DNA of 64,000 nt from NCBI RefSeq assembly GCF_001639725.1, contig NZ_LTAW01000005.1, positions 124,001 to 188,000 on the forward strand, in the 5' to 3' direction. The DNA comes from Marinomonas atlantica. Lineage in GTDB: Bacteria; Pseudomonadota; Gammaproteobacteria; Pseudomonadales; Marinomonadaceae. Position numbers and translations under genes: made by a program. The notes beneath the pieces were generated by a model. The model had not been told where the DNA came from. It searched no databases and saw only the letters and a program-made list of their open reading frames with translations. This document shows positions 62,886 to 64,000 of the stretch, in pieces (position 1 is the stretch's first letter; every line of letters begins with the position of its first letter).

Positions 62886-63577
62886 TATTCATCGCCTTCT
62901 GTTAAGAGATAGCCTCGACCTCTAAGTGTTTTAATGCGTGCTTTGCCGTTGTTCCAATCTGGTAGCTTTTTTCGAAGATTCGACACATGCATGTCTACAG
63001 CACGATCAAATGGAGCAAGGCGTTTTCCAAGTACATCGAGGCTGAGTGTTTCTTTGGTAAGAATTTGGCCGGGATGTAAAATGAAATGATGTAGCAATGC
63101 GAATTCGGTGCTGGTCAGCTCCAATAGGGTGTCGCTACAGTAAGCCTCGAGTTTGCCTGGGTAAAGCTTGATGTCGAAGTAGTCTACCGCCGCAGGTGAG
63201 GATGATTCTTGATGATGGCTTTGTGAGCGCCTTAAAATAGCTCGTATTCTGGCCAGTAATTCGCGTTCACTAAAAGGCTTGGATAAATAGTCATCAGCGC
63301 CCAATTCAAGACCGACTACACGATCAATTTCTTCTCCTTTTGCTGTCAACATCAACACTGGCGTGTCTGATGTTTCGCGAAGTCGCTTTAGGGTATCCAG
63401 ACCATTTAACTTTGGCATCATCATATCCAGTAAAATGATATCAACTTTACTGGATAGCATTTCTAAGCCTTCTTCACCGTTGCTGGCGACCGAAACGGCA
63501 AAGTTTTCATACGTTAGAACTTCAGAAAGCAGTTCTGTTAATTCGGTGTCGTCATCTATAAGAAGAATGTTGGCCAT
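62885..63577 (-). CDS. cpxR: Envelope-stress response regulator CpxR
   Basis: OmpR/PhoB-type regulator of 230 residues: REC with LLIDDDTELTELLSEVL, phospho-Asp in IILLDMMMPKLNG (about 51), Lys in YLSKPFSERELLARIRAILRR; the winged-helix output has LTSTEFALLHHFILHPGQILTKE and RAVDMHVSNLRKKL. Operon with cpxA. A CpxR box lies 76 bp upstream, shared with the divergent cpxP/spy-like gene, so autoregulation is likely. Confidence 0.94.
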   Translation of the reverse strand: MANILLIDDDTELTELLSEVLTYENFAVSVASNGEEGLEMLSSKVDIILLDMMMPKLNGLDTLKRLRETSDTPVLMLTAKGEEIDRVVGLELGADDYLSKPFSERELLARIRAILRRSQSHHQESSSPAAVDYFDIKLYPGKLEAYCSDTLLELTSTEFALLHHFILHPGQILTKETLSLDVLGKRLAPFDRAVDMHVSNLRKKLPDWNNGKARIKTLRGRGYLLTEGDE

Positions 63578-63652
63578 GCGTGATTATTGTTAACCCATTA
63601 ATACGGTTTAGATCTAGTTAGTTTACTGATAAATATAAACAAGCGTCATGTC

Positions 63653-63667
63653 TTTACGATCTTTTAC
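63653..63667. promoter_or_regulatory. CpxR-binding box between cpxR and the cpxP/spy-like gene
   Basis: TTTAC-GATCT-TTTAC, which on the other strand is GTAAA-N5-GTAAA, the consensus CpxR site. It sits in the divergent intergenic region, 76 bp from cpxR and about 98 bp from the cpxP-like start. Confidence 0.82.
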
Positions 63668-63764
63668 GTTGCGCGGACGTTGCTTTACCTTGAAGAACTT
63701 ATTCTAGATTTATGTGCTGTGAAGACAGCCTTATACACAGTATCTTATTGAAGGAAAAGAAATT

Positions 63765-64000
63765 ATGAATATCCGTAAAAAAATGATGGTTGTAGGTTTG
63801 GCGCTTCCTCTAATGCTTGGTACGGCCAGTGCGTTCGCTGGCGGTAAAGATCATGATAAAAAAGGACGTGATCGTTGTGGGTCTGATGCTCACCTTATGC
63901 ATAAACTTGATTTAAGTGATAAACAGCAAGATCAATTGAAAGCATTGCGCCTGTCGGCTCGTGAAAACATGAAAGCTCATCATGAATCAAAAGAGGGTGT
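63765..64000 (+). CDS. CpxP/Spy-family periplasmic protein, 3'-truncated by window edge
   Basis: The first 78 codons of a secreted protein: signal peptide MNIRKKMMVVGLALPLMLG to ASAFA, then a basic/His-rich stretch and HLMHKLDLSDKQQDQLKALR, which carries an LTxxQ-like motif as in CpxP and Spy. ATG 63765 has AAGGAA 8 nt upstream. In E. coli, cpxP is divergent from cpxRA and restrains CpxA; the same layout and the CpxR box support that role here. The rest lies outside the window. Confidence 0.82.
   Translation, partial: MNIRKKMMVVGLALPLMLGTASAFAGGKDHDKKGRDRCGSDAHLMHKLDLSDKQQDQLKALRLSARENMKAHHESKEG

Overview
The window is chromosomal DNA from a gammaproteobacterium, most likely a marine Oceanospirillales-type organism close to Marinomonas. 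I infer this from protein families and gene order (hrpA, mlaA, tal-dusA, ynjBCD, cpxRA, many c-di-GMP proteins), not from a database search. Genes are tightly packed and mostly housekeeping, except for one 21.6-kb mobile element.

Bases 1-28,700 are ordinary chromosome. They hold the 3' part of hrpA, an MlaA-like protein, an NspS/MbaA-like polyamine and c-di-GMP sensor pair, a PQQ-type sugar dehydrogenase, dusA-tal, a STAS protein, an oxaloacetate decarboxylase-like enzyme, lipoproteins, a dienelactone hydrolase, a YnjBCD-type ABC transporter, an AstE/AspA-type hydrolase, a UvrD-like helicase, a 2OG-Fe(II) oxygenase, an SDR enzyme, a YafJ-like amidotransferase, a chemoreceptor, hisI with a QueD-like gene, and ffs, the 4.5S SRP RNA gene.

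Bases 28,718-50,335 are a complete Tn7-like type I-F3 CRISPR-associated transposon (CAST) inserted about 12 bp past the end of ffs. Both ends (TGT...ACA) carry TnsB-site repeats, and a 5-bp duplication (CTAGC) flanks the element. The core is tnsA-tnsB-tnsC, an Xre regulator, tniQ-cas8/5-cas7-cas6 and a short CRISPR array. The last spacer, between atypical repeats, matches ffs at 24 of 32 positions; four of the eight mismatches fall on every-sixth positions, which type I crRNAs ignore. This is the homing guide. cas1, cas2 and cas3 are absent.

The cargo is anti-phage defence. A Shango-type operon (TerB-domain protein, ATPase, helicase) lies between xre and tniQ. A four-gene type II CBASS (patatin CapV, DncV-like cyclase, Cap2 E1-E2, Cap3 JAB protease) follows the array. 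Beside the far end is a two-gene operon coding for a divergent DisA-N-like (diadenylate cyclase fold) protein and a two-TM beta-rich protein resembling Cap15/2TM-beta effectors. I do not recognise this pair as a named system, and it is the best candidate here for something undescribed.

Bases 50,341-64,000 return to chromosome and are rich in signalling: a 1.5-kilo-residue hybrid histidine kinase coupled to a REC-GGDEF protein, a membrane diguanylate cyclase, two HD-GYP proteins, a D-2-hydroxyacid dehydrogenase, cpxRA, and a divergent cpxP/spy-like gene behind a perfect CpxR box.
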